NCBI RefSeq assembly: GCF_024623065.1
Contig: NZ_JANJZR010000012.1
Coordinates: 17,536 to 81,535, forward strand
Source: Bacteroides acidifaciens
Lineage (GTDB): Bacteria > Bacteroidota > Bacteroidia > Bacteroidales > Bacteroidaceae
DNA length: 64,000 nucleotides
Reading direction: 5' to 3'
Of this stretch, positions 33,741-41,965 are shown piece after piece. The position numbers and the translations under genes are program-made. Below the pieces are notes generated by a model. The model saw nothing but the letters and a program-made list of their open reading frames with translations, was not told the DNA's origin and searched no databases. The stretch's first letter is position 1. Each line of letters opens with the position of its first letter.

Positions 33741-34487
33741 TTATTTGTGCCAGATTTCCCAGGCGGCAAATGCCTGAAGAAGCAACATTTCAAGACCGTT
33801 TTTTACAACGGCACCCTGTGCTTCTCCCTTTTTCATAAAAAGGGTAACGTTTGGATTATATAACAAATCGTAGAGCAAATGGTTTGGAGTAACCAACTCA
33901 TAAGGAATATTAGGACAGAAATCGACCTTGGGAAACATGCCGACAGGAGTGCAGTTTACAATTACCGTATATTCCGCCATGATTTCAGGGCTTAGCTCCT
34001 CATAGGTCAGCATGCCGTCCGCTCTGTGAGTGCGTGAAACGAACACGCTTTCAATGCCCAGGTTTTTAAGACCGTGGTAAACAGCCTTGGACGCTCCACC
34101 GGTGCCCAGAATCAAAGCCTTTTTGTGATGAGGCTGCAATAATGGTTGTATGGACTGGGTAAATCCGATAATATCAGAATTATAGCCGACCAGCTTCACT
34201 TTACCTTTTGGCTGACGGATAATTTTGATTACATTCACTGCGCCGATTTTCGCAGTATCAGGGTCTAGTTCGCTTAAGAAAGGAATCACTTGCTCCTTGT
34301 AAGGGATAGTGACGTTAAGACCGCGCAGATTTGGATTCTCTTCAATCACTTCCATGAAATCGTTGATCTTGGGAATCTCAAAATTCACGTATTCCGCATT
34401 GATGCCTTCGGATTTGAACTTCTCGTTAAAGTATCCGATAGAAAATGAATGTCTCAAGGGGTAGCCGATTAAACCATATTTTTCCAT
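33741..34487 (-). CDS. aroE: Shikimate dehydrogenase
   Basis: A 248-residue NADPH enzyme of aromatic amino acid synthesis. GYPLRHSFSIGYFNEKF holds the shikimate-binding serines, LNVTIPYKEQVIPFL the catalytic lysine, LGTGGASKAVYHGL the NADP loop, and NCTPVGMFPKV a further family motif. It is 38 bp downstream of the menaquinone methyltransferase gene. Confidence 0.95.
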   Translation of the reverse strand: MEKYGLIGYPLRHSFSIGYFNEKFKSEGINAEYVNFEIPKINDFMEVIEENPNLRGLNVTIPYKEQVIPFLSELDPDTAKIGAVNVIKIIRQPKGKVKLVGYNSDIIGFTQSIQPLLQPHHKKALILGTGGASKAVYHGLKNLGIESVFVSRTHRADGMLTYEELSPEIMAEYTVIVNCTPVGMFPKVDFCPNIPYELVTPNHLLYDLLYNPNVTLFMKKGEAQGAVVKNGLEMLLLQAFAAWEIWHK

Positions 34488-34525
34488 AATACGAAAGGAT
34501 TAAATTAATCAATCATAAAAACTCA

Positions 34526-35263
34526 CTATTTTGTCGCGGTATAAAGTGTGCAGATGCCAAAGGTTAGCCGCTTGAAATTAACCTCGCTGAATCCGGCTCG
34601 TGAGATGACTCCTTTCATGACTTCCCCTTGGGGAAATACTTTGATGGTGTCCGGTAGATAGCGATAGGCACTGTTGTCTTTGGAGAGAAGTTTGCCCAGC
34701 AATGGGATGACGACTTTAGAGTAGACGGAAAACAGTTGTTTCATCGGAAAACGGTCGGGAGTGGTAAGCTCCAGAATTACAAGATGACCGCCTGGTTTCA
34801 GTACACGGCACATTTCAGAGAGCCCTTTGTCAAGGTCTTCGAAGTTGCGGATACCGAACGCTACGGTAATGGCGTCAAAGTCATTGTCGGCAAAAGAGAG
34901 TGAAGTACAGTCCTCCCGGGCAAAAGAGATTTTGTCCGAGAGTCCTTCCTTCTTTACTTTTTCACGTCCCACATTCATCATACCTTCAGAGATGTCCGTG
35001 CCGATTAACTCGGCAGGGTGCAACTTGCGGCAGGCGAGGATGGCAAAATCCCCCGTGCCGGTAGCCACGTCCATCATGCGTTGCGGTTGGAAAGGACGCA
35101 GCCAGGCAATGGCTTTGCGGCGCCAACTGCGGTCGATACCTAAAGATAAGGTGTGATTCAGCTTGTCGTAGGTATGCGCGATATTGTCGAACATGCGTTC
35201 TACCTGCTCAGTCTTTTTCCCTTCCTTGTCGTAAGGCTTGATATGTTGTTGTGGGTAGTCCAT
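34526..35263 (-). CDS. ubiE: Demethylmenaquinone methyltransferase
   Basis: A 245-residue SAM methyltransferase for the last step of menaquinone synthesis. [26 protein letters not shown] and [11 protein letters not shown] (SAM-binding motif near 62-72) are diagnostic, together with [18 protein letters not shown] and [10 protein letters not shown] motifs. In Bacteroides, which lack ubiquinone, the MenG function is expected. It begins 2 bp after purC. Confidence 0.95.
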   Translation of the reverse strand: MDYPQQHIKPYDKEGKKTEQVERMFDNIAHTYDKLNHTLSLGIDRSWRRKAIAWLRPFQPQRMMDVATGTGDFAILACRKLHPAELIGTDISEGMMNVGREKVKKEGLSDKISFAREDCTSLSFADNDFDAITVAFGIRNFEDLDKGLSEMCRVLKPGGHLVILELTTPDRFPMKQLFSVYSKVVIPLLGKLLSKDNSAYRYLPDTIKVFPQGEVMKGVISRAGFSEVNFKRLTFGICTLYTATK

Positions 35264-35265
35264 TC

Positions 35266-36210
35266 TTATTTATTCAAGAAATTTATTACGTTCTTTTCGA
35301 TACGCTCAGCGATGTTGCTGGTATCTTCTTTCACAAATTTCTCGCCGGTGATGTTTTCGAACAGCTCGATGTAGCGGTCACTGATGCTCTGTACGATAGC
35401 CGGGGTCATTTCCGGCACTTTCTGACCATCCTTGCCTTGGAAACCGTTTTCCATCAACCATTCGCGGACAAATTCCTTGGAAAGCTGCTTCTGCGGTTCG
35501 CCTTTTTCGAAACGTTCCTGATAACCTTCAGCATAGAAATAGCGGCTGGAGTCCGGAGTGTGGATTTCGTCCATCAAGTAGATAGTGCCGTTGTGCTTGC
35601 CGAATTCATATTTGGTATCGACAAGAATCAGCCCGCGTTCCGCAGCGATTTCGGTACCACGTTTGAAGAGAGCCAGCGTATATTTTTCAAGTACTTCATA
35701 CTCTTCGGGAGTAGCCAGACCTTGTTTCAGGATTTCTTCTTTAGAGATGTCCTCGTCGTGCAGTCCCATTTCGGCTTTGGTAGTCGGAGTTACGATAGGT
35801 TCGGGGAATTTCTCGTTTTCACGCATTCCGTCCGGCAACTTCACACCGCAAATCTCGCGTACACCGCTTTTGTAAGCACGCCATGCACTACCGCACAGGT
35901 AACCGCGTACAATCATTTCTACCGGAAAGCCTTCGCACAATACACCGACAGTAACCATCGGGTCCGGAGTAGCCAGTTTCCAGTTCGGACAGATGTCAGT
36001 AGTGGCATCGAGGAATTTAGCTGCAATCTGGTTCAGCATTTGTCCTTTGTAAGGAATACCTTCAGGCAGTACCACGTCAAAAGCCGAAATACGGTCGGTT
36101 GCTACCATGACGAGTTTTTCGCCGTTGATGTTGTACACATCGCGCACTTTTCCGTGGTACACGCTTTTCTGTCCCGGAAAGTTGAAATCTGTTTTTGTTA
36201 ATGCTTTCAT
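35266..36210 (-). CDS. purC: SAICAR synthase
   Basis: A 314-residue ATP-dependent enzyme that joins aspartate to CAIR in purine synthesis. The start segment [20 protein letters not shown], then [31 protein letters not shown] and [11 protein letters not shown] mark the family. The length fits the longer, eukaryote-like type. It leads a tight run purC-ubiE-aroE in the same direction. Confidence 0.96.
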   Translation of the reverse strand: MKALTKTDFNFPGQKSVYHGKVRDVYNINGEKLVMVATDRISAFDVVLPEGIPYKGQMLNQIAAKFLDATTDICPNWKLATPDPMVTVGVLCEGFPVEMIVRGYLCGSAWRAYKSGVREICGVKLPDGMRENEKFPEPIVTPTTKAEMGLHDEDISKEEILKQGLATPEEYEVLEKYTLALFKRGTEIAAERGLILVDTKYEFGKHNGTIYLMDEIHTPDSSRYFYAEGYQERFEKGEPQKQLSKEFVREWLMENGFQGKDGQKVPEMTPAIVQSISDRYIELFENITGEKFVKEDTSNIAERIEKNVINFLNK

Positions 36211-36281
36211 TGTTTTATCTATAATTACAAATTACAAGTCTCAAATCACAAGTCGCAATAGGTGTTCCGAACCTGAAGCGA

Positions 36282-37298
36282 TTATTCTTTTGCCAGTTTC
36301 GCCGGATGTTCTCCGTTGAGAACCGGTTGCTTGTTTTTCTGTTTCTCCCGTTCGGCTTTCGCTTCTTTGTCGAATTTCTCGTAAGCATCCACGATACGTT
36401 CCACTAGTTTATGGCGCACAATATCTTTTTTGTTCAACTCGACAAAACTGATGCCTTTCACTCCCTTCAAGATGCGGAGGGCTTGCACCAATCCCGATGT
36501 TTGCGAAGCGGGAAGGTCAATCTGCGTCATATCTCCCGTCACAATCATCTTGGTATTCATACCCATACGGGTGAGGAACATCTTAATCTGTTGTGCGGTA
36601 GTATTCTGCGCTTCGTCAAGAATCACGACCGCATCATTCAGCGTACGTCCGCGCATAAAGGCCAACGGGGCAATCTGTATAATGTTCAATTCCATGTATT
36701 CCTTTAACTTGGCGGCAGGTATCATATCTTGCAGGGCGTCGTATAAAGGTTGCAGATACGGATCGATCTTATCTTTCATGTCGCCGGGCAGGAAACCGAG
36801 TTTTTCTCCGGCTTCTACGGCTGGTCGGCTGAGGATAATCTTTTTGATTTCCTTGTTTTTCAGCGCACGTACGGCAAGGGCGATAGCGGTATATGTCTTT
36901 CCTGAACCTGCCGGACCGATGGCGAACACCATATCGTTCTTTGCGAATCCTTCCACCAGTTTCAACTGATTTTCACTTCGGGGGATGATAGGCTTTCCCG
37001 TGACGCTGAACACGATTACGTTTCCGCTCTGTTCCGCTTGTGGGGTATTTCCTTTTATAATGTCGATGATAACCTCTTCTTTCAGTGAATTATATTCGGC
37101 GCAGTACTTTTCAATCTTGGTGATATTTTCCTCGAAGGCGCACATTTCCTCCTCGTCGCCCAGCACTTTGATGACATTGCCACGGGCAACGATACGCAGC
37201 TTTGGATGTAAAGCTTTAATTAATTGTATGTTGGCGTTGTTTACACCGTAAAAAATAACAGGATCAACATCCTCAAGAACAATTGCTTTCTCTATCAT
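36282..37298 (-). CDS. PhoH-like ATPase
   Basis: A 338-residue protein. The N-terminal domain resembles a KH-like RNA-binding fold (LHPKLRIVARGNVIKVLGDEEE). The ATPase core has Walker A GPAGSGKTYTA, RPAVEAGEKLGFLPGD, AFMRGRTLNDAVVILDEAQN (Walker B) and TGDMTQIDLP. PhoH proteins are linked to RNA metabolism, often beside ybeY; no such neighbour occurs here. A -7-like TAAATTTG lies on the minus strand at 37325-37332. Confidence 0.93.
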   Translation of the reverse strand: MIEKAIVLEDVDPVIFYGVNNANIQLIKALHPKLRIVARGNVIKVLGDEEEMCAFEENITKIEKYCAEYNSLKEEVIIDIIKGNTPQAEQSGNVIVFSVTGKPIIPRSENQLKLVEGFAKNDMVFAIGPAGSGKTYTAIALAVRALKNKEIKKIILSRPAVEAGEKLGFLPGDMKDKIDPYLQPLYDALQDMIPAAKLKEYMELNIIQIAPLAFMRGRTLNDAVVILDEAQNTTAQQIKMFLTRMGMNTKMIVTGDMTQIDLPASQTSGLVQALRILKGVKGISFVELNKKDIVRHKLVERIVDAYEKFDKEAKAEREKQKNKQPVLNGEHPAKLAKE

Positions 37299-37372
37299 TA
37301 AGTTGTATTAAAGAAAAATTTCTGCAAATTTAATCAAACGTTTTGGATTCTCTGATTGTTTGGAGGTGAATT

Positions 37373-38929
37373 TTATTGCAAATCTTCTACTATCCACTTT
37401 TCGATGTTTCTTGTTTCATTACTGAAATTAATGCCTATTTTAAATATTTGTCGCTTGTCGGCAGTAAACGCTTGTGCATAATGTTTATCATTGATTTGTT
37501 GCAGAGCCTCTTCGGCAGTTCCTTCCAGTTTGAATTCCATCACATAGATGAAATGATCGGTTTGCAGGACGAGGTCAATGCGTCCTTGTGAGGTATGATA
37601 TTCAGCTTTTACATAGAATCCAATGAGTTTAAATACGATGAAGAGTACATTTTGATAATGTAGTTCCAAATCGCGTACCAATTCGTAAGGTGTATCGGCA
37701 AAGAAGCTTTGCAGGCGGCGGAAAAAGGCATCATAATCACCTTGTTCCACTTCATCGACAAACTGCCGTATTTGGAAAGGAGATTCGATTACGTCTATAT
37801 TGGTATAGAACGGAAGGAGGTATTTTACAAAACCTTCTTCTACTTCCCGATTGGGAAATCCTAGTCGATAAATATCAAAGCGATTGTCAAATCCTTTGAT
37901 CGTTAGATATCCGCTTTGATAGATAACCGGAATAGGATTTCGGGACGTCGAATCAATGCTGTTCAGTACATCTGCATCCGTTTCTTCATGCGTGATACGT
38001 TGGAGATTATAATTAGATTTCTTTAGTAATTCTACCAGATAAGTCGGGGTGCCGGTCTCAAACCAGTAACTACCGAATTTCATCTTGTAGAATGTGTTGA
38101 GCAAACTGAATGGATTGTATATTCCTATGGAATTTTCTACGAAATGATAACCATCATAACATTCTTTCAGTTCGGAGCATACCTCTTCATAAGTCATTTT
38201 TTGCTTATCAGCCAAGATATGCAAGTCTTCTTCCATATTGTCGTGGATTTCTTTCTCTGTGATACCGCAGAGTTCCACGTACTGTTCATCCATTGAAATA
38301 TCAATCAGATTGTTCAGGTCGCTGAATACACTGACTTTTCCGAATTTGGTGACACCTGTAAGGAATCCGAGTTTGATGCATCCGTCTTTACTCTTTAATG
38401 CTCCATAGAAAGGCTTTAGTGTGTTTCGGTAATATTTTTGCAGTTCTTCGTTTCCGATGGCTTGCAGCATCGGTTTGTCATATTCGTCTACAAGGATAAC
38501 GACACGTTGCCCGGTCTGTTCGTAAGCCCGCTGTATGATGCCCGCAAAGCGTAAAGAAAAGGAAACTTCCGACGGGCGTGTGCCATATAGGCTTTCCCAA
38601 TGTTCCAGATTGTCATTGAGTATTTGGTCCAGACTTTCGGGAGTATCATATTTCTCGATATTTAAATCAAGGTGTAATATCGGATGTTTGATCCAGTCTT
38701 TTTCCAGTTGTTCGATAGCCAATCCTTCGAATAGTTCTTTCTTTCCTTGATAGTATGCTTCAAGAGTAGATATTAGCAGACTTTTCCCAAAGCGGCGGGG
38801 GCGGCTAAGAAAATAGTAACGACCGGTTTTTACTAATTGGTAAATGAGTCGGGTTTTATCTATATAAAGATAACCGTCGTTACGGAGACTTTCAAAATTC
38901 TGTATGCCGATAGGATATAGCTTGCTCAT
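37373..38929 (-). CDS. AAA ATPase with PD-(D/E)XK nuclease-like C-terminus
   Basis: A 518-residue protein of a family with many copies in Bacteroides. Walker A is SRPRRFGKSLL (42-52), Walker B ILVDEYDKPML (near 145). The C-terminal DUF1703-type domain has GRIDLVLQTDHFIYVMEFKLEG, whose D...ExK order matches the PD-(D/E)XK fold. The biological role of this family is not established; defence or mobile-element functions have been suggested. It has its own strong promoter. I see no truncation. Confidence 0.85.
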   Translation of the reverse strand: MSKLYPIGIQNFESLRNDGYLYIDKTRLIYQLVKTGRYYFLSRPRRFGKSLLISTLEAYYQGKKELFEGLAIEQLEKDWIKHPILHLDLNIEKYDTPESLDQILNDNLEHWESLYGTRPSEVSFSLRFAGIIQRAYEQTGQRVVILVDEYDKPMLQAIGNEELQKYYRNTLKPFYGALKSKDGCIKLGFLTGVTKFGKVSVFSDLNNLIDISMDEQYVELCGITEKEIHDNMEEDLHILADKQKMTYEEVCSELKECYDGYHFVENSIGIYNPFSLLNTFYKMKFGSYWFETGTPTYLVELLKKSNYNLQRITHEETDADVLNSIDSTSRNPIPVIYQSGYLTIKGFDNRFDIYRLGFPNREVEEGFVKYLLPFYTNIDVIESPFQIRQFVDEVEQGDYDAFFRRLQSFFADTPYELVRDLELHYQNVLFIVFKLIGFYVKAEYHTSQGRIDLVLQTDHFIYVMEFKLEGTAEEALQQINDKHYAQAFTADKRQIFKIGINFSNETRNIEKWIVEDLQ

Positions 38930-38958
38930 AATCTGATTCTTTTAGCGTTGGATTCATA

Positions 38959-38989
38959 CAAAGATAGCTGTTTTTCATCTTAACGCAAA
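38959..38989 (-). promoter_or_regulatory. Promoter of the AAA/PD-(D/E)XK gene
   Basis: On the minus strand, TTTG (38986-38989) and TATCTTTG (38959-38966) are 19 bp apart, 29 bp before the ATG. Confidence 0.7.
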
Positions 38990-39045
38990 ATTTACCTTGA
39001 AGGTTTTATGATATGCTGGTCAAAGATTTTGAAAAAAGGTATTAT

Positions 39046-39723
39046 TTATCGGGCGGTGATATGGAAACATCCTTGCTTTAATTCATATTTAATATAGCAT
39101 TTTTCCGCTTTCCGCAAGTCCCTTAATACCTCAGACAGAACGAGTTTCAGAGTATCTGAGCTTACGTCCTGTAAGGGACGTCCGTCTTTGTCTTCTACCT
39201 TTTTGAAGCGTTTCCAACTGACGTCGAAAGTGGCTCCGAAGCAATGTGCCGAGTTTGCCGAAGCATTTCGGTTGCGACGACGGAGGCGTTTCACATCGTT
39301 TTCGGTACGCAACACCGAAGTAACGATTACCTGATTCGGATTCAAGCCTTTGGCAGTCAATGAATCGAGGAAATTGGAACCGATCGTATCGAGTAGCGCG
39401 CTGGCACAAGGAACGAGATAGGGGATAGAGTGTGTCAGTGAATCTACTACATAAAACTCATTGTCGGTAATATGAGTTAGCTTTTCTTTCATATCTTCTG
39501 CTGCCTCACGGTCTGCCAATGGACGAATCCCTATCTTTTGGGCTGCTTCCAGATGTGCATCGTTCAAATCAGGGAAAGAACGTTTGTAGCTGACTACGCC
39601 ACGAATATTGCGCGGCTCGTTCAGTTTTAGCGACATGTCTTTCTTTTTGCAACCCGAAGTAAGCGTTGTAAGCCCGATAACTAGTAAAGATAGCGGTAAT
39701 ATGCGAAGCTTATAAATAGTCAT
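39046..39723 (-). CDS. DUF5715 family lipoprotein, M15-peptidase-like
   Basis: A 225-residue protein with a lipobox ending at Cys25. The C-terminal half (TSVLRTENDVKRLRRRN, then SANSAHCFGATFDVSW, then CFHIT) has the SxHxxxxxxD and C-terminal His layout of M15/VanY-type zinc carboxypeptidases, so a role in cell-wall processing is plausible. I recall it as DUF5715. No experimental function is known to me. It is divergent from the DUF6078-like gene with overlapping promoters between. Confidence 0.72.
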   Translation of the reverse strand: MTIYKLRILPLSLLVIGLTTLTSGCKKKDMSLKLNEPRNIRGVVSYKRSFPDLNDAHLEAAQKIGIRPLADREAAEDMKEKLTHITDNEFYVVDSLTHSIPYLVPCASALLDTIGSNFLDSLTAKGLNPNQVIVTSVLRTENDVKRLRRRNRNASANSAHCFGATFDVSWKRFKKVEDKDGRPLQDVSSDTLKLVLSEVLRDLRKAEKCYIKYELKQGCFHITAR

Positions 39724-39740
39724 TTTATATTTTTTGTTCG

Positions 39741-39769
39741 CAAATATACGCTATTTTTTCATACATTTG
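39741..39769. promoter_or_regulatory. Divergent -7 elements between the DUF5715 and DUF6078-like genes
   Basis: TATATTTG on the minus strand (39741-39748) and TACATTTG on the plus strand (39762-39769) both fit TAnnTTTG, only 13 bp apart. A small inverted repeat CGCTA/TAGCG (39749-39753, 39770-39774) brackets the plus-strand element. Confidence 0.5.
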
Positions 39770-39809
39770 TAGCGATTTATAAAAATAGGTCACTTTCTCA
39801 CTAAACATA

Positions 39810-40253
39810 ATGCACATGAAAACTGATTTCGATTACAATTCTATGCCCGTTAGCTTCGCTCATTGCTTGAACGGACATTGTTTGCGTGCGGACAAATGTC
39901 TGCGACGACAAGTATCTCTCCGAATGCCGAAAGAGCGGGCTACTGTAATGGTTATTAATCCCGAACATATCGCTTCCGATGGTGGGGACTGTACTTACTT
40001 TATTGATGAAAAGCCGGTGCTCTTTGCACGGGGGATGAAACATTTGCTGGACCAGGTGCCGCTTGCTGATGCCACCGTTATCAAACGACAGATGATGGCC
40101 TACTTCGGCAAAACGATCTATTACCGTTGTTGCAACAAGGAACGGCTGATTAAACCGAAGGAGCAGGAATACATACAGGGACTATTCCGCAGGCGGGGAA
40201 TTACCGAAATGCCTCAATTTGACGAATATGTAGAATACTATGATCTTGGGTAA
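39810..40253 (+). CDS. Conserved Bacteroidales protein, DUF6078-like
   Basis: A 147-residue cytoplasmic protein with cysteines in its first third (HCLNGHCLRADKCLRRQ) that could bind a metal, and a basic middle part ending in RRRGITEMPQFDEYVEYYDLG. From memory it resembles DUF6078, a family restricted to Bacteroidales with no known function. The start may be the first ATG (39810) or the second (39816). A half element of the 3.1-kb repeat type follows its stop. Confidence 0.6.
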   Translation: MHMKTDFDYNSMPVSFAHCLNGHCLRADKCLRRQVSLRMPKERATVMVINPEHIASDGGDCTYFIDEKPVLFARGMKHLLDQVPLADATVIKRQMMAYFGKTIYYRCCNKERLIKPKEQEYIQGLFRRRGITEMPQFDEYVEYYDLG

Positions 40254-40668
40254 GTATATCCGTTAGTTCCATTAGTCCCATATATTGTGGGAAAGTATTC
40301 CCTCATATTATGGGAATTTGTTCCCACAAAATGAGGGAATAAATTCCCACTAGCTAGGGAATCTTTTCCCACAATATGTGGGACTATCTGATTCTGTAAT
40401 CCCCTGATAATAGTTGACTGCCTTTTTCCCTTAGCTTCGGGTTGGGTTGACATTGATTAGATAGGTATTATATAGCAGTCCCGGTATGAGAAATGCATGA
40501 TGAAGGTATGAGAAATGCCTGTTTTTTATGGCATTTCAGGCAAAATACTATGAGAAATACCTTTTTGGAAAGTATTTCTCATAGTGTTAATCTTTTGAAT
40601 TATAGATGAATATCCCGCAAAGTATGAGAATATGAGAAATGATTTCGAAAAATCTTTTCTAGTGCATA
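40254..40668. repeat. Second copy of the palindrome-array element (one arm only)
   Basis: No gene. At 40289-40370 there are four palindromes of the form GGGAA-N4-TTCCC with centres at 40295.5, 40318.5, 40341.5 and 40363.5. From 40486 to 40645 comes an arm with the motif ATGAGAAATG at offsets -137, -115, -73 and (inverted) -50 from the terminal doublet at 40623. In the right arm of the 3.1-kb element the offsets are -133, -112, -70 and -46 from 3773. The terminal sequence is shared for 23 bases but for a TATGAGAA/ATATGAG core that is identical. The left arm is absent. Confidence 0.75.
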
Positions 40669-41799
40669 TTAGATTACTGCATCTTTCAGCCATTTTCCGA
40701 AAAAACGGTCATAGACAATATACCCATCTGGTGTATTATATATCAGTTCTTTATTTAGTAAGGATTTTAGTGCTACGTTAACGCTACTGGGCGTTTTTAG
40801 ATGGTGCTTTTTGATGAAGTCATTGGCATTTATGTTTTTTATACAGCCTTCTGTGGCAATAGCTTTCAATAAATCTACTTGATTGTTGGTTAGTAGAGTC
40901 AGGTTACTTTGATATATGGTTTCCTGTTCATCTAAAATGTCATTTATACATCTATCTACCAGTCGGTTATCAATGGGACTGATTTTCTTTTCATACAATC
41001 GGTTGAGTATACTTTGGACGTACCATGTGTGTCCGTTTTCAAGTTGGTACAAATAGGAAAATGTTTCTAGTGTCAATTCTCTTTTTTTCTTAGCAAAGAA
41101 TGAGTGTGCGAACGAATAATAATTCTCCAGTGGGATTTCCGTTAATACAATGATTTGGGTACTTTGATAAAAAGGACGTTTTGCAGAAGTAAACATTTCC
41201 TCCATTACATGTTTTTTACTTCCGGAAAAGATAAAGTGTACATTGGGCATGAATTGGATATGAGAGCGGAGCAATGCTTCTACACCTTTTTCCGGATATT
41301 CTGTAATTTGTTGGAATTCATCAATGGCAAGATAACATTGCTTCTTTGAGGCTACCATATAATTGAGTATTTCTTTCAATGTTTGTTCAGCGTGGGTGGG
41401 AGCAAAGTCTAATGTTATGGTAGGCATACCACTTCTTTCGTCAGCACTGATAATAGGACGGCAAGATTTGAAGAAAGCAGTCATTTGCCGGAGTATGTTT
41501 TGGGACAGAGTATCTAATTCTCCAAGTACATTTTGAGCAAGTAACTGGATGAATGCTTTTAAATCACGTGTAGAGTAAATGTCCATATAAAAATAGGCAG
41601 CATTCGGATTATTTTCCCGCTTCATTCGATAGAATACATTTTTGATGAGTCCCGTCTTTCCCATGCGTCGGGGGGATATTAAGGTCAGGTTACGTTCATT
41701 TAGTAAAGCTGAAATCATTTTATCAGTTTCTTTCTCCCGATCGCAAAAGTATTCGGGGCTGTTGTAACCGTATACAAGGAATGGATTGTATGGCTTCAT
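40669..41799 (-). CDS. AAA ATPase of the archaeal/bacterial multi-copy type
   Basis: A 376-residue ATP-binding protein. Walker A is ISPRRMGKTGLI (near 41-52), Walker B CYLAIDEFQQI (near 154), and FSGSKKH acts as sensor-1-like segment. The C-terminal part (LLTNNQVDLLKAIATEGCIKNI to VNVALKSLLNKELIY) is a winged helix. Such proteins form large families in Bacteroides and archaea and are of uncertain function. The array-type repeat lies directly downstream. The leader contains tandem and inverted repeats (41806-41836). Confidence 0.83.
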   Translation of the reverse strand: MKPYNPFLVYGYNSPEYFCDREKETDKMISALLNERNLTLISPRRMGKTGLIKNVFYRMKRENNPNAAYFYMDIYSTRDLKAFIQLLAQNVLGELDTLSQNILRQMTAFFKSCRPIISADERSGMPTITLDFAPTHAEQTLKEILNYMVASKKQCYLAIDEFQQITEYPEKGVEALLRSHIQFMPNVHFIFSGSKKHVMEEMFTSAKRPFYQSTQIIVLTEIPLENYYSFAHSFFAKKKRELTLETFSYLYQLENGHTWYVQSILNRLYEKKISPIDNRLVDRCINDILDEQETIYQSNLTLLTNNQVDLLKAIATEGCIKNINANDFIKKHHLKTPSSVNVALKSLLNKELIYNTPDGYIVYDRFFGKWLKDAVI

Positions 41800-41805
41800 G
41801 ACTTA

Positions 41806-41836
41806 TTACATATTTTACGTTACATATTTTATGTAA
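41806..41836. promoter_or_regulatory. Tandem and inverted repeat in the AAA-gene leader
   Basis: TTACATATTTTACG (41806-41819) is repeated as TTACATATTTTATG (41820-41833), and the second copy sits in a perfect 7-3-7 palindrome (41820-41836). It lies 7-37 bp upstream of the ATG and could be an operator or an mRNA hairpin. Confidence 0.45.
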
Positions 41837-41884
41837 CACAAAGAACGTAATAAATTGGGAATATTCAAAGATTTATTTGAATTA

Positions 41885-41938
41885 TATAAAAAAACAAACG
41901 CTGATGAGAACAAGCGATCATTCTTTTCTCATCAGCGT
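41885..41938 (-). terminator. Terminator of the flotillin operon
   Basis: A perfect 13-bp stem (41898-41910 with 41926-41938) is followed on the minus strand by a T-rich tract (41885-41897). Confidence 0.85.
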
Positions 41939-41965
41939 ATATTTATGTCGGATTACAACTATTTC

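Noticed and set aside
35251..36201. 316-codon open frame on the plus strand
   Set aside because: It is antisense to purC over nearly its full length, with no family motif.
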